DNA from: Wenyingzhuangia gilva
GTDB lineage: Bacteria > Bacteroidota > Bacteroidia > Flavobacteriales > Flavobacteriaceae
Direction of reading: 5' to 3'
DNA: 64,000 bases
Assembly: GCF_030519655.1 (NCBI RefSeq)
Contig: NZ_JAUMIT010000001.1
Coordinates: 186,001 to 250,000, forward strand
Positions within the stretch are counted from its first letter, which is position 1, and the number at the start of each line of letters is the position of its first letter. Made by a program: the position numbers and the translations under genes. The notes under the pieces were generated by a model that was not told where the DNA came from, did not search any database, and worked only from the letters and a program-made list of their open reading frames with translations. Positions 26,033 through 36,000 of the stretch are shown here, one piece after another.

Positions 26033-26929
26033 ATGCTTAAATCAATTCGTAAACATTTTGCTTTGCTCAATCGCATATTAAAATATGTGGTAAGCTGTAT
26101 TGCCTTGTTCTATATCGCTTATAGAGTTTCCACCACTACCTTTAGCGCATCAGATCTCTATGATTTTTTAAATCCTGTAACTCTTATTTTTATCATTCTT
26201 TTGTCTTTGGGAAATTGGACTTTTGAAATTTTGAAGTGGAAAATTGTAATTCAGACTTTTGAAAAAATTTCTTTTAAAAAAGCAGCTTACGAAACTTTGG
26301 TGGCTTATACTTATGGATTGATTACCCCTTTTAACTCAGGGAATTATTTCAAAAAAATCCTTTTTTATTCCAAAGAGCACAGCAAAAAAATTGTGCTTTT
26401 AAATTTATCCAAAGGGATTTATCAAATGATGACTACCATTATTTTTGGAAGTTGGGGCGTTTATTATTTGATTGACAATATTGATGCTAGAGCTTTTAAT
26501 CAACAAACATTTTTAATGATTACTAGTTTTATAGGGTTGATTGTTTTTATTGTTTTCAGAAAAAAAATCATAGCATATATTAAAAGTATTCCCGTAAAAG
26601 TTCACATGCAATTGTTCCTGTTTTCAGTGATAAAATTCATTTTCTTTTCTTTTTTGTTGATGGTATTATTACATCATGATAAATTAGACACCATCGCTTT
26701 ATATGCAGGAATTTGTGCTATTTATTTGTTAAGTTCTTTACTACCCATTTTAAATATTTTAGATTTTGCCATTAAAGGAAGTGTAGCCTTGTTTGTTTTG
26801 GTTCCTTTAGGATATTCCGAAGCTCATGTTTTAATTGCTTATTTTATTTTATGGATTTGCAACCATGCTGCTCCAGCCATTACAGGAAGTTTTTTACAAT
26901 TTTATCATCTAAAAAAAGAACAAATATGA
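26033..26929 (+). CDS. Lysylphosphatidylglycerol synthase TM-region/UPF0104 protein
   Basis: A 298-residue integral membrane protein with about eight helices. It shows the family blocks YTYGLITPFNSGNYFKK and LLPILNILDFAIKGS of the AglD2/MprF transmembrane region. Such proteins are thought to move lipid-linked molecules across the inner membrane, and no lysyltransferase domain is attached. ATG at 26033 is preferred over 26018, whose five extra residues are not conserved in style. The stop overlaps the next start as ATGA, indicating coupling with a glycosyltransferase. Confidence 0.8.
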   Translation: MLKSIRKHFALLNRILKYVVSCIALFYIAYRVSTTTFSASDLYDFLNPVTLIFIILLSLGNWTFEILKWKIVIQTFEKISFKKAAYETLVAYTYGLITPFNSGNYFKKILFYSKEHSKKIVLLNLSKGIYQMMTTIIFGSWGVYYLIDNIDARAFNQQTFLMITSFIGLIVFIVFRKKIIAYIKSIPVKVHMQLFLFSVIKFIFFSFLLMVLLHHDKLDTIALYAGICAIYLLSSLLPILNILDFAIKGSVALFVLVPLGYSEAHVLIAYFILWICNHAAPAITGSFLQFYHLKKEQI

Positions 26930-28008
26930 TTGTCATAATCCTTTATAGTTTGATGATTCTTCTTTTTATAGTTGGATTGATTCGTTTGCCTAAAACAGAA
27001 GTTGATCAATCTTTACATCAACAAAGATTTAGCATTTTGATTCCTTTTAGGAACGAAGAAAAATCTTTAAATAACCTTTTAAAAAGCATTCAAAATTTGG
27101 AATATGATTCAGACAATTTTGAAATTCTTTTGATTGATGACGAATCTACAGACAACTCTGTAAACATCATCAAACAATGGCAAGACAAAATACCAAATAT
27201 CAAAATATTAAACAACCAACGAGTAAGCTATTCTCCTAAAAAAGATGCCATTCAAGTTGGAATCAAAGCTACGAAGTTTGATTTTATCATCACTACTGAT
27301 GCAGACTGTGTCCTTCCTAAAAATTGGTTATATGCATATAATAGTATCATATATCAAAAACAAAGTTTATTCGTAGCAGGGCCTATTGCACTTAAAACCA
27401 ACAAGAATTTTGTGGAACAATATCAAAAATACGACAGTCTAAGTTTGATTAGCGTGACCATGGGAAGTTTTGGAATTCAACAACCAATGATGTGTAATGC
27501 TGCCAATATGGGTTTTGATAAAAAAGCGTATCTACAAATGCAATCTCATCAAACCAACATTGCAAGTGGTGACGATGTTTTTACTTTGGAAAATTTTGTG
27601 AAAGACTTTCCAAAAAAAGTACATTATTTAAATACTACAGAAGCACTAGTTGTTACAAAAGCGGAAAATAACTGGAAAAAGGTAATTCAACAACGCATTC
27701 GTTGGGCTGCCAAAAGCACACATTACAAAAGTTTTTTTACCAAGTTTATTGGATTAATCGTTTTAATCACCCAATTATTCATTGTATTTGGATTGATGTT
27801 AAAACCGCTATTTACTTTTTATCTGTTGCTTCTAAAAATCGGAATCGACCTGATTATCATTTTGATAACCAATAAAAAATTAAAACAAAAAATCAGTATT
27901 CAACAATATGTATTGGTGGGAATACTTTATCCTTTTTTAAATACTTATATAGGAATAAAAGCGCTTTTTGGTGGCTATAATTGGAAAGGAAGAAAGTTTA
28001 AACGTTAG
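26926..28008 (+). CDS. Family 2 glycosyltransferase, membrane-anchored
   Basis: A 360-residue enzyme. One N-terminal helix (1-20) is followed by a GT-A domain with FSILIPFRNEEKSL, LLIDDESTDNS, TTDADCVLP and the catalytic-side Q-R-x-R-W box QQRIRWAAK. Two C-terminal helices lie around 285-330. The QxxRW box places it with processive or polyprenyl-linked transferases. It begins within the stop codon of the flippase-like gene, so an enzyme-plus-flippase pair for an envelope glycolipid is a reasonable reading. The longer frame from 26851 overlaps the previous gene and is not used. Confidence 0.87.
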   Translation: MIVIILYSLMILLFIVGLIRLPKTEVDQSLHQQRFSILIPFRNEEKSLNNLLKSIQNLEYDSDNFEILLIDDESTDNSVNIIKQWQDKIPNIKILNNQRVSYSPKKDAIQVGIKATKFDFIITTDADCVLPKNWLYAYNSIIYQKQSLFVAGPIALKTNKNFVEQYQKYDSLSLISVTMGSFGIQQPMMCNAANMGFDKKAYLQMQSHQTNIASGDDVFTLENFVKDFPKKVHYLNTTEALVVTKAENNWKKVIQQRIRWAAKSTHYKSFFTKFIGLIVLITQLFIVFGLMLKPLFTFYLLLLKIGIDLIIILITNKKLKQKISIQQYVLVGILYPFLNTYIGIKALFGGYNWKGRKFKR

Positions 28009-28143
28009 TTATTTGTTTAAAAACTGAGCTATCAAAGCATCTGCATTTTTTAACAAATACAACACCAAAAACAACAAGGCTACTAATAAAATAACTCTAA
28101 GTCTGTTTGGCTTTTTTCTTTTTGGTCTTGTAAACTCTGTCAT
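28009..28143 (-). CDS. Small membrane protein of 44 residues, downstream of mnmD
   Basis: MTEFTRPKRKKPNRLR starts at 28143, two bases after the mnmD stop. It is followed by one hydrophobic helix (about 17-31, VILLVALLFLVLYLL) and a short polar tail ending NK. The basic N terminus before a single helix predicts N-in topology. Close coupling to mnmD and a clean, typical membrane layout support a real gene. No family is recognised. It converges on the glycosyltransferase, whose stop at 28008 directly abuts its own stop at 28009. Confidence 0.6.
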   Translation of the reverse strand: MTEFTRPKRKKPNRLRVILLVALLFLVLYLLKNADALIAQFLNK

Positions 28144-28145
28144 AT

Positions 28146-28811
28146 TTATATTTTTTTAGTCCCTCTTAACATTTCTCTTTTTCCTGGAGGGCCAGGCAAT
28201 CTTTCTACTAAAAACCCTACTGTTTGCATGGCTCTACGCACACTCCCTTTAGCGGCATAAGTAACTATTTTCCCACCCGGTTTTAGGGCTTTAAACATCA
28301 ACTCAAAAATTTCTTCTGTCCATAAATCAGGTTGTACTCTGGCTCCAAAAGCATCAAAATAAATCAAATCAAACGTATCTATATCATGTAAATTATGAAA
28401 AAACATTTGACGTTTGGTCAAAGTGAAATTAGGCGTTACCTCTTGTGGCTTGTTCCAAGGGGTTAAGTGCATTTCCTCAAACTTATGCGATAAATTTCTA
28501 GTATCTAATTCTGACACATAATTCAAAGCCAACAACTCATCTTCTCTAACAGGGTAAGCCTCTATCCCAACATAATTTATTTTACGTTGATCTTTAGCCG
28601 TTTCTAACAACGTAATAAAAGCATTTAAGCCTGTTCCAAAACCAATTTCAAGAATAGAAAAATCATCTTTTTCCATAGATTTATAACCCATTTCAATAAA
28701 CACATGATAGGCCTCTTGAATAGCACCGTGCGTGGAATGATAATTCTCGTTCCATGCAGGGAGGTGAATCGTAGTAGATCCGTCAGATGTTATGATTATT
28801 TGTCTTTTCAA
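28146..28811 (-). CDS. mnmD: tRNA mnm5s2U34 methyltransferase MnmD, TTG start
   Basis: A 221-residue SAM-dependent methyltransferase for the last step of mnm5s2U synthesis in tRNA wobble positions, without the FAD domain of MnmC. Motif I is ILEIGFGTGLNAF, and the family-specific YFDAFGARVQPDLWTEEIF is present. A late GGKIVTYAAKGSVRRAM follows. The only in-frame start giving the conserved N terminus (KRQIIITSDGSTTIHLPAWNENYHS, split here) is a TTG at 28811. A -7 box ends about 20 bases before it. The next ATG would delete 40 conserved residues. Confidence 0.9.
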   Translation of the reverse strand: MKRQIIITSDGSTTIHLPAWNENYHSTHGAIQEAYHVFIEMGYKSMEKDDFSILEIGFGTGLNAFITLLETAKDQRKINYVGIEAYPVREDELLALNYVSELDTRNLSHKFEEMHLTPWNKPQEVTPNFTLTKRQMFFHNLHDIDTFDLIYFDAFGARVQPDLWTEEIFELMFKALKPGGKIVTYAAKGSVRRAMQTVGFLVERLPGPPGKREMLRGTKKI

Positions 28812-28830
28812 AACAGTTGGTTTATGGCAG

Positions 28831-28838
28831 CAAATATA
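28831..28838 (-). promoter_or_regulatory. -7 box TATATTTG of mnmD
   Basis: An exact TAnnTTTG match on the minus strand 19 bases before the TTG start at 28811, which leaves no room for an earlier start. Confidence 0.5.
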
Positions 28839-28896
28839 GGTATTAATATACTTTGTTAAAAAGTCTTTTTATTGCATACTTTACAATTTTTATATT

Positions 28897-28904
28897 TACT
28901 TTTG
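28897..28904 (+). promoter_or_regulatory. -7 box TACTTTTG of ilvE
   Basis: A TAnnTTTG match 34 bases before the ATG at 28939; a TTG lies 22 bases further up. Confidence 0.45.
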
Positions 28905-28938
28905 TTCTTCATAAATATATTTTTTTACAAACGAAATC

Positions 28939-30012
28939 ATGGGAATTAACAACCAGAACATCACGATTAAAAAATCTACTACCACAAAGATTAATGAGGT
29001 AGATTTTAGCAATTTATCGTTTGGAGAAAACTTTACGGATCACATGTTTGAATGTGATTACATTGATGGAGAGTGGAAAAACGCTCAGATTAGACCTTAT
29101 GGTCCTATTTCTCTAGACCCATCAGCTAAAGTATTCCATTACGGTCAAGCAATTTTTGAAGGAATGAAAGCCTACAAGTCTGTCGATGGTGCCGTCTGGT
29201 TATTTAGACCTGAAGATAACTTAATCAGGTTAAACAAATCTGCTGTGCGTTTGGCAATTCCTGAATTTCCTAAAGATTTATTCTTTGACGGAATGGAGTT
29301 GTTGTTAAATATTGATAAAGAATGGATACAAACTACAGAAGGTAGTTCTATGTACATCCGTCCTTTTATTATTGCTACAGAACCAGGAGTTTCGGCTTCA
29401 CCAGCAAAGCGTTATAAATTCATGTTTATTTTATCTCCAGCGCAATCATATTACAGCGGAGATGTAAAAGTATTATTTGCCGATAAATACAGTCGTTCTG
29501 CAAGTGGAGGAGTTGGATTTGCAAAATGTGCAGGGAACTACGCAGGGCAATTCTATCCTACAAAATTAGCAAACGAAGCAGGATATCAACAAGTAGTTTG
29601 GACAGATTCTAGTACGCACGAAAAATTAGAAGAAGCGGGAACAATGAACGTTTTCTTTAGAGTAGGTGATACTTTAATTACTGCTCCAACTTCTGACAGA
29701 ATCTTAGATGGTATTACTCGTAAAAGTGTGATTGCCATTGCAGAAAAAGAAGGATATAAAGTTGAAGTAAGAGATATTTCTGTTTACGAAATTGAAGATG
29801 CTGCAAAAAATGGAACTTTATTAGAGATGTTTGGAGCAGGTACAGCGGCGGTTATCAACCCTATTGTAAGTTTTCACTTTAAAGGAAACGATTACGATCT
29901 TCCTAAATTAGAAAACAGCTATGCATCTATTATTAAAAAGAAAATAACAGACATTCAAACTGGTAAAGCAGAAGATACTTTCGGTTGGAAATATGCTGTA
30001 AGGTCAATCTAA
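28939..30012 (+). CDS. ilvE: Branched-chain amino-acid aminotransferase
   Basis: A 357-residue PLP enzyme of the class IV fold that interconverts Leu, Ile and Val with their 2-oxo acids. FHYGQAIFEGMKAY and the PLP-binding Lys196 in GFAKCAGNYAG are clear. EEAGTMNVFF and GAGTAAVINPI line the cofactor site. The length matches the longer type II BCAT used by Bacteroidota. It is monocistronic with a strong terminator. Confidence 0.92.
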   Translation: MGINNQNITIKKSTTTKINEVDFSNLSFGENFTDHMFECDYIDGEWKNAQIRPYGPISLDPSAKVFHYGQAIFEGMKAYKSVDGAVWLFRPEDNLIRLNKSAVRLAIPEFPKDLFFDGMELLLNIDKEWIQTTEGSSMYIRPFIIATEPGVSASPAKRYKFMFILSPAQSYYSGDVKVLFADKYSRSASGGVGFAKCAGNYAGQFYPTKLANEAGYQQVVWTDSSTHEKLEEAGTMNVFFRVGDTLITAPTSDRILDGITRKSVIAIAEKEGYKVEVRDISVYEIEDAAKNGTLLEMFGAGTAAVINPIVSFHFKGNDYDLPKLENSYASIIKKKITDIQTGKAEDTFGWKYAVRSI

Positions 30013-30031
30013 ATAAGACCAACATAAAATC

Positions 30032-30058
30032 AAAAGAGCCTACATAGGCTCTTTTTTT
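30032..30058 (+). terminator. Terminator of ilvE
   Basis: AAAAGAGCCT (30032-30041) pairs with AGGCTCTTTT (30046-30055) around ACAT, with a T run. Confidence 0.85.
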
Positions 30059-30059
30059 G

Positions 30060-30067
30060 TAAATTTG
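30060..30067 (+). promoter_or_regulatory. -7 box TAAATTTG of nadA-nadB
   Basis: It lies directly behind the ilvE terminator and 18 bases before the ATG at 30086. A TTG start at 30065 would fall inside it. Confidence 0.5.
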
Positions 30068-30085
30068 TACTTCAAAACTAATGTA

Positions 30086-31084
30086 ATGGACACTTTAGCA
30101 AAAGCAAAAGAAAACTTAAATAATAAAGGTTTTTTAGATATCGATACCAAAGACACTACAGATTATGTAGCGGAAATCAATCGATTAAAGAAGGAGAAAA
30201 ATGCTGTCATATTGGCTCATTATTATCAAGAAGAAGCCATTCAAGATATTGCTGATTTTGTAGGTGATAGTTTACAGCTTGCACAAGAAGCTGCAAAAAC
30301 TGATGCAGATGTCATTGTATTTTGCGGAGTTCACTTTATGGCCGAAACTGCAAAAATTTTAAACCCTAAGAAAAAGGTTTTATTACCCGATCTAAAAGCG
30401 GGTTGTTCTTTGGCAGATTCTTGTCCGCCAGAAGATTTTAAAGCTTTTAAAGCAAAATACCCTGAGCATAAAGTGGTAACCTACATCAACTGTTCTGCTG
30501 AAATTAAAACAATGAGTGATATTGTTTGTACTTCATCAAACGCTGTAAAAATTATCAATTCTTTTCCAAAAGATCAAAAAATCATCTTTGCTCCAGATAA
30601 AAACTTAGGAGATTATTTAAACAAAGAAACAGGAAGGGATATGGTTTTATGGGATGGAGCTTGTATGGTGCATGAAGCTTTTTCTATTGAAAAATTATTG
30701 ACTCTTGCTGCGGAGCATCCAGACGCTGAAATTATTGCACATCCAGAATCTCCATCACATATTTTAAAAACAGCGAGCTATATTGGTTCTACTGCTGGTT
30801 TGTTAAAATACGCGAGAGAGAGCAAAAAAGAAAAATTTATTGTAGCTACAGAAGCTGGTATTTTACATGAAATGATTAAACAAGTTCCTAACAAGCATTT
30901 AATTCCTGCTCCTGCAGAAGAAGATAATACTTGTGCTTGTAGCGAATGTTTTTACATGAGAATGAATACCATGAAAAAATTATTTTTGTGTTTAAAATAC
31001 GAATTACCTGCTATTGAAGTAGATGAAAAATTAGCTGCAGATGCATTGCTACCTATCGAGAGAATGTTAGCACTTTCTAAATAA
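30086..31084 (+). CDS. nadA: Quinolinate synthase NadA
   Basis: A 332-residue [4Fe-4S] enzyme that condenses iminoaspartate with dihydroxyacetone phosphate to quinolinate, for de novo NAD synthesis. Typical segments are [50 protein letters not shown] and the C-terminal [10 protein letters not shown] supplying cluster cysteines. The ATG at 30086 is used because the promoter box covers the only earlier in-frame start. nadB follows after three bases. Confidence 0.93.
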   Translation: MDTLAKAKENLNNKGFLDIDTKDTTDYVAEINRLKKEKNAVILAHYYQEEAIQDIADFVGDSLQLAQEAAKTDADVIVFCGVHFMAETAKILNPKKKVLLPDLKAGCSLADSCPPEDFKAFKAKYPEHKVVTYINCSAEIKTMSDIVCTSSNAVKIINSFPKDQKIIFAPDKNLGDYLNKETGRDMVLWDGACMVHEAFSIEKLLTLAAEHPDAEIIAHPESPSHILKTASYIGSTAGLLKYARESKKEKFIVATEAGILHEMIKQVPNKHLIPAPAEEDNTCACSECFYMRMNTMKKLFLCLKYELPAIEVDEKLAADALLPIERMLALSK

Positions 31085-31087
31085 AAT

Positions 31088-32677
31088 ATGATTAAAACAG
31101 ATTTTCTAGTCATCGGTTCTGGAATTGCAGGACTCTCTTATGCTCTAAAAGTTGCCAATCACTTTAAAGAAGCTCAAGTTATTTTGGTAACAAAAGCGGA
31201 AAAAGAAGAAAGCAACACCAAATATGCCCAAGGAGGAATTGCTACCGTAACCAACACCGACACCGATTCTTTTGAAGAACACATACAAGATACCTTAATT
31301 GCTGGTGATGGCTTATGTGATGAAGCTGTGGTTAGAATGGTGGTTGAAGAAGCTCCAAAAAGATTGGAAGAACTAATTGCTTGGGGGACTCAATTTGACA
31401 AAACCAATCAAGGCGATTATAGTTTGGGTCGTGAAGGAGGACATTCTCAAAATAGAATTTTACATCATAAAGATGTTACAGGGTCTGAGATTGCTCGTGC
31501 CTTATTAGAAACCGTAGATAAAACTAAAAACATCACTTTATTAGAAGATCATTTTACAGTAGATTTCATTACTGATCATCATATTTTAAGAGCTCAAGGT
31601 CACGAAAAAACAGTAACTCACAGAGATGAAATTACTTGTTATGGAGCTTACGTGTTAGATGAAAATACACAAGAAATAAAAACCATTCAAGCCAAAATAA
31701 CATTATTGGCAGCTGGTGGTAGTGGTCAAGTTTACAGAACAACCACCAATCCTAAAATTGCTACAGGTGATGGAATTGCCATGGCTTATAGAGCGAAAGC
31801 CAAAGTTAAAGACATTGAATTTATTCAGTTTCATCCAACAGCTTTACATCAAGAACCAGCACAATCTCCTGCATTTTTAATTACTGAAGCCGTTCGTGGA
31901 GAAGGTGGAATTTTAAGAAACATTTATGGAGAACGTTTCATGGAAAAATACGATGATCGTTTGGAATTAGCACCTAGAGACATTGTGGCTAGAGCCATTG
32001 ATTCTGAATTGAAATTAACGGGTGAAGATTATGTGTATTTAGATTGTAAACACATCGATCCAAAACATTTTGTCAATCACTTTCCAAACATCACCAAAAA
32101 ATGTAAATCTTTAGGAATTGACGTTCACAAAGATTTTATTCCTGTAACACCTGCTGCTCACTATATATGTGGTGGTGTAGCTGTTGATATGAATGGAGAA
32201 ACTACTATAGAAAATTTATATGCTTGCGGGGAATGTTCTAGAACGGGGTTACATGGAGCTAATAGATTAGCCTCAAACTCTTTAATAGAAGCAGTAGTAT
32301 ATGCTCACAAAAGTTTTGAACACGCTATTACAAAATTTGATTCTTTAACTTTTAGGAATGATATTCCTGGTTGGGATGATACAGATACCTCTAAAAACAA
32401 AGAGAATATTTTAATTACACATGATAGAAGAGATATTCAAAAAATTATGAGTAATTATGTTGGTATTGTTCGTTCTGATGAACGTTTACAAAGGGCTGCC
32501 AATCGTATAGAAATGTTGTATCAAGAAAATAAAGAATTATACAAAAAAGCCAAACTTTCTGTTCCTATTTGTGAATTAAGAAATATGATTACCAATGCCT
32601 ATTTAATCATTCAAGCTTCCATGGAACGCAAAGAGAATAAAGGTGGTTTTTATAATCAAGATTGTTTAAAACCATAA
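31088..32677 (+). CDS. nadB: L-aspartate oxidase NadB
   Basis: A 529-residue FAD enzyme that oxidises L-aspartate to iminoaspartate, the substrate of NadA. The Rossmann motif is VIGSGIAGLSYA at the N terminus. NTKYAQGGIATV and REGGHSQNRILHHKD are present, as is the succinate-dehydrogenase-like HPTAL and GGVAVDMNG, and GLHGANRLASNSLIEA near 390. The C-terminal helical domain is complete. It is translated together with nadA (three-base gap). The next gene follows after 20 bases, and continuation of transcription into the metal-efflux genes is possible. Confidence 0.93.
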   Translation: MIKTDFLVIGSGIAGLSYALKVANHFKEAQVILVTKAEKEESNTKYAQGGIATVTNTDTDSFEEHIQDTLIAGDGLCDEAVVRMVVEEAPKRLEELIAWGTQFDKTNQGDYSLGREGGHSQNRILHHKDVTGSEIARALLETVDKTKNITLLEDHFTVDFITDHHILRAQGHEKTVTHRDEITCYGAYVLDENTQEIKTIQAKITLLAAGGSGQVYRTTTNPKIATGDGIAMAYRAKAKVKDIEFIQFHPTALHQEPAQSPAFLITEAVRGEGGILRNIYGERFMEKYDDRLELAPRDIVARAIDSELKLTGEDYVYLDCKHIDPKHFVNHFPNITKKCKSLGIDVHKDFIPVTPAAHYICGGVAVDMNGETTIENLYACGECSRTGLHGANRLASNSLIEAVVYAHKSFEHAITKFDSLTFRNDIPGWDDTDTSKNKENILITHDRRDIQKIMSNYVGIVRSDERLQRAANRIEMLYQENKELYKKAKLSVPICELRNMITNAYLIIQASMERKENKGGFYNQDCLKP

Positions 32678-32697
32678 AAAAGAATATCTTTATAAAG

Positions 32698-33018
32698 ATG
32701 AGAATTTTAGCGTTCATACTATCTTTTATTGTTTTTGTCATGGTAGCCATACCATGTACAGATAATATTTTTGAACCTATAAATGAACATGTAAGTACTG
32801 AAATTCACAAACCTCATCAAGAACACTCACAAGATATCCATGATGAATGCACCCCACTTTGTACCTGTAATTGTTGTGGAACTTCTATTACTCTCCCTGT
32901 TTTAATTACGTTTAAACAAGACAATATCAAAAATTACGACGCTTGTAATTTTTTCTACGCTTACCATTATCACTACAAATTTGCCAAAGGTCTTTGGCAT
33001 CCACCAAATATTGGTTAA
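32698..33018 (+). CDS. DUF6660-like small His/Cys-rich protein
   Basis: A 106-residue protein with an N-terminal hydrophobic export segment (ILAFILSFIVFVMVAIPC). It is followed by a histidine-rich stretch (HVSTEIHKPHQEHSQDIHDE) and a cysteine cluster CTPLCTCNCCG. This composition and its position just before a CusA/CzcA pump fit DUF6660 of Bacteroidota. A role in sensing or binding metal in the periplasm is inferred, not shown. ATG at 32698 begins the hydrophobic segment; the frame can be extended upstream but would overlap nadB. Confidence 0.7.
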   Translation: MRILAFILSFIVFVMVAIPCTDNIFEPINEHVSTEIHKPHQEHSQDIHDECTPLCTCNCCGTSITLPVLITFKQDNIKNYDACNFFYAYHYHYKFAKGLWHPPNIG

Positions 33019-33079
33019 GCTATTTTATTAGGACAAGTCTGTCTTGTCATTTCATAAAGTTTAACCAAAAACAACAAAC

Positions 33080-36000
33080 ATGTTTGATAAAATCATAGCT
33101 TATTCGGTTAAGAATAAGTTTATTATAGGGCTATTTATGATGGCTCTAACCATTTGGGGCGTCTATTCTTTAAGACAAATCCCCATTGATGCAGTTCCTG
33201 ACATCACCAATAATCAGGTTCAAATTATTACCGTTACCCCTACTTTGGCGACTCAGGAAGTAGAACAATTTATTACAACTCCCATTGAACTAGCCCTACA
33301 AAGTCTTCAAAAAACAGAAGAAATTAGATCTATTTCACGATTTGGACTATCAGTAATCACCGTGGTTTTTCAAGAAGATTATGATATTTACTTGGCCAGA
33401 CAATTGGTTAGTGAACGATTAAAAGAAGCCCAAGATAACATTCCAAACGGATTGGGAACTCCAGAAATGGCTCCTATTTCTACAGGACTAGGAGAAATCT
33501 ATCAATATGTAGTAAGACCCGAAAAAGGTTTTGAGGGTCAATATAGTGCTACGGATTTACGAACCATTCAAGATTGGATTGTAAAAAGACAATTATTAAG
33601 AATTGAAGGTGTGGCAGAAATTAACTCTATGGGAGGTTACTTAAAACAATACGAAGTAGCCATTGATCCAACGGTTTTAAAAGCCATGAGTCTAAACATT
33701 ACTGATATTTTTGATGCCTTAGAAAAAAGCAACGAAAATACAGGTGGAGCTTATATTGAAAAAAATCCTAACACCTATTATATCCGTGCTGAAGGGATTG
33801 CAAAATCATTAGATGATATTGGAAATATTGTGATTCATAACGATAATCATATCCCTATTTTAATAAAAGATGTAGCCAAAGTACATTTTGGAAAAGCTCC
33901 AAGATATGGAGCTTTGGTTCGCGACGGTGAAGAGGTCGTAGGTGGAAAAGTAATGATGTTTAAAGGAGCCAACTCCGCCGAAGTGACAGAATTAGTCAAA
34001 GAAAAAGTTGTTCAAATTCAGAAATCATTACCCGAAGGAGTTATTGTAGAACCTTATTTGGTAAGAGATAAATTGATTAAAACCGCCATTGGAACCGTAG
34101 AAAAAAATCTAATTGAAGGAGGATTGATTGTCATCTTCATTCTAGTTTTATTATTAGGAAATTGGAGGGCAGGATTGATTGTAGCATCGGTGATTCCGTT
34201 TGCCATGTTGTTTGCCATTTCTATGATGAATTTATTAGGTATTTCTGCCAACTTGATGAGTTTAGGAGCCATTGATTTTGGATTGATAGTAGATGGAGCC
34301 GTGATTATTCTAGAAGCCATTGTACACAGATTACAAATAAAACACGCAGGAAAACAACTGACAAAAAAAATGATGAACAATGAAGTGATTTTCTCTTCTC
34401 AAAAAATTAGAAGTTCTGCTGCTTTTGGAGAAATCATTATTTTAATGGTCTACATTCCTATTCTAGCTTTGGTTGGCATAGAGGGTAAAATGTTTAAACC
34501 CATGGCACAAACGGTGATGTTAGCCATTACTGGAGCTTTGATTTTATCATTGACCTATGTTCCCATGATGGCATCTTTGTTTTTAAACAAAAACATTAGT
34601 TATAAAAGAACTTTTACCGATAAATTAATTGATGCCATCCAAAAAAGGTATCAACCTGTTTTAAAAAAAGCTTTAAAACATCAGAAAATATTTATTGGGG
34701 GTACAATAGCAATATTCATCATCACTTTATTTGCCTTTACCAAAATGGGAGGTGAATTTATTCCTACGTTAGAAGAAGGAGATTTGGCTATGCAACAAAT
34801 TTTACCTCCAGGAAGTTCTTTAACACAGAGTATAGAAACCGCTAAAAGGATTCAAAATAAGTTGAGAAAAGAGTTTCCTGAAATTAAAGACATTGTAGCC
34901 AATATTGGATCCGCAGAAATCCCTACCGACCCAATGCCTGTAGAAGTTGCCGATTATACATTGGTGATGAAACCTAAAAACGAATGGACATCAGCAGAAA
35001 ACCGACAAGACTTGTTTGAAAAAATAGAAACTTCTTTACAAGACATTCCTGGTGTAGGTTACGAATTTTCTCAACCCATTCAGCTACGTTTTAACGAATT
35101 GATGACCGGAACCAAGGCAGATATTGCCATTAAATTGTTTGGAGATGATTTAGACGTACTTTATAACAAAGCCAAAGAAGGAGAAAAAATCATTAAAAAA
35201 CTACCAGGTGTAGGAACGGTAAATGTAGAACAAACTGTTGGAATGCCACAAATTATGATTGAATATGACTATTCTAAATTGGCTCAATATGGTTTACATG
35301 TTCAGGATGTTAATAAAATTATTAGAACCGCTTTTGCCGGAGAAAAAGCTGGAATAATTTACGAAGGAGAAAAAAGATTTGACTTGGTCGTTCGATTAGA
35401 TAAAAGTTCTAGAGCTGAGATTGATGACCTACAAAACCTATTTATTTCTTTAGAAGATGGAAATCAAATTCCGTTAAGTACTATTGCGAATATTCAATTG
35501 AAGGATGCTCCTATGCAAGTTTCTAGAGAAAATACCAATAGACGAATTGTAATTGGTGTAAACGTTGGAGACACTGATGTAGAAACCTTGGTTGGTAAAA
35601 TTCAACAAGAATTAGACAGCAAATTGGAATTACCTTCAGGATATTATTTTACCTATGGCGGACAATTTGAGAATTTAAAAGCTGCTAATGCTCGTTTGTC
35701 TGTGGCCTTGCCTATTGCTTTGGCTTTAATTTTTATTTTACTCTACTTTACGTTTGGTTCTTTTAAACAAGCCGCTTTAATTTTCACGGCCATTCCATTA
35801 TCTGCCATTGGTGGTGTTTGGGCTTTACAATTACGAGGAATGCCTTTTAGTATCTCAGCCGGAATTGGATTTATTGCTTTGTTTGGAGTAGCTGTATTAA
35901 ACGGAATTGTATTGATTGGTTATTTTAATCAACTTAAAAAAGAAGGAATGGATAATATCTATGATAGAATTTTGGAAGGAACAAAAGTTCGTTTACGTCC

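Noticed and set aside
30065-30085. TTG start for nadA
   Set aside because: It lies inside the -7 box; the ATG at 30086 gives a normal N terminus.
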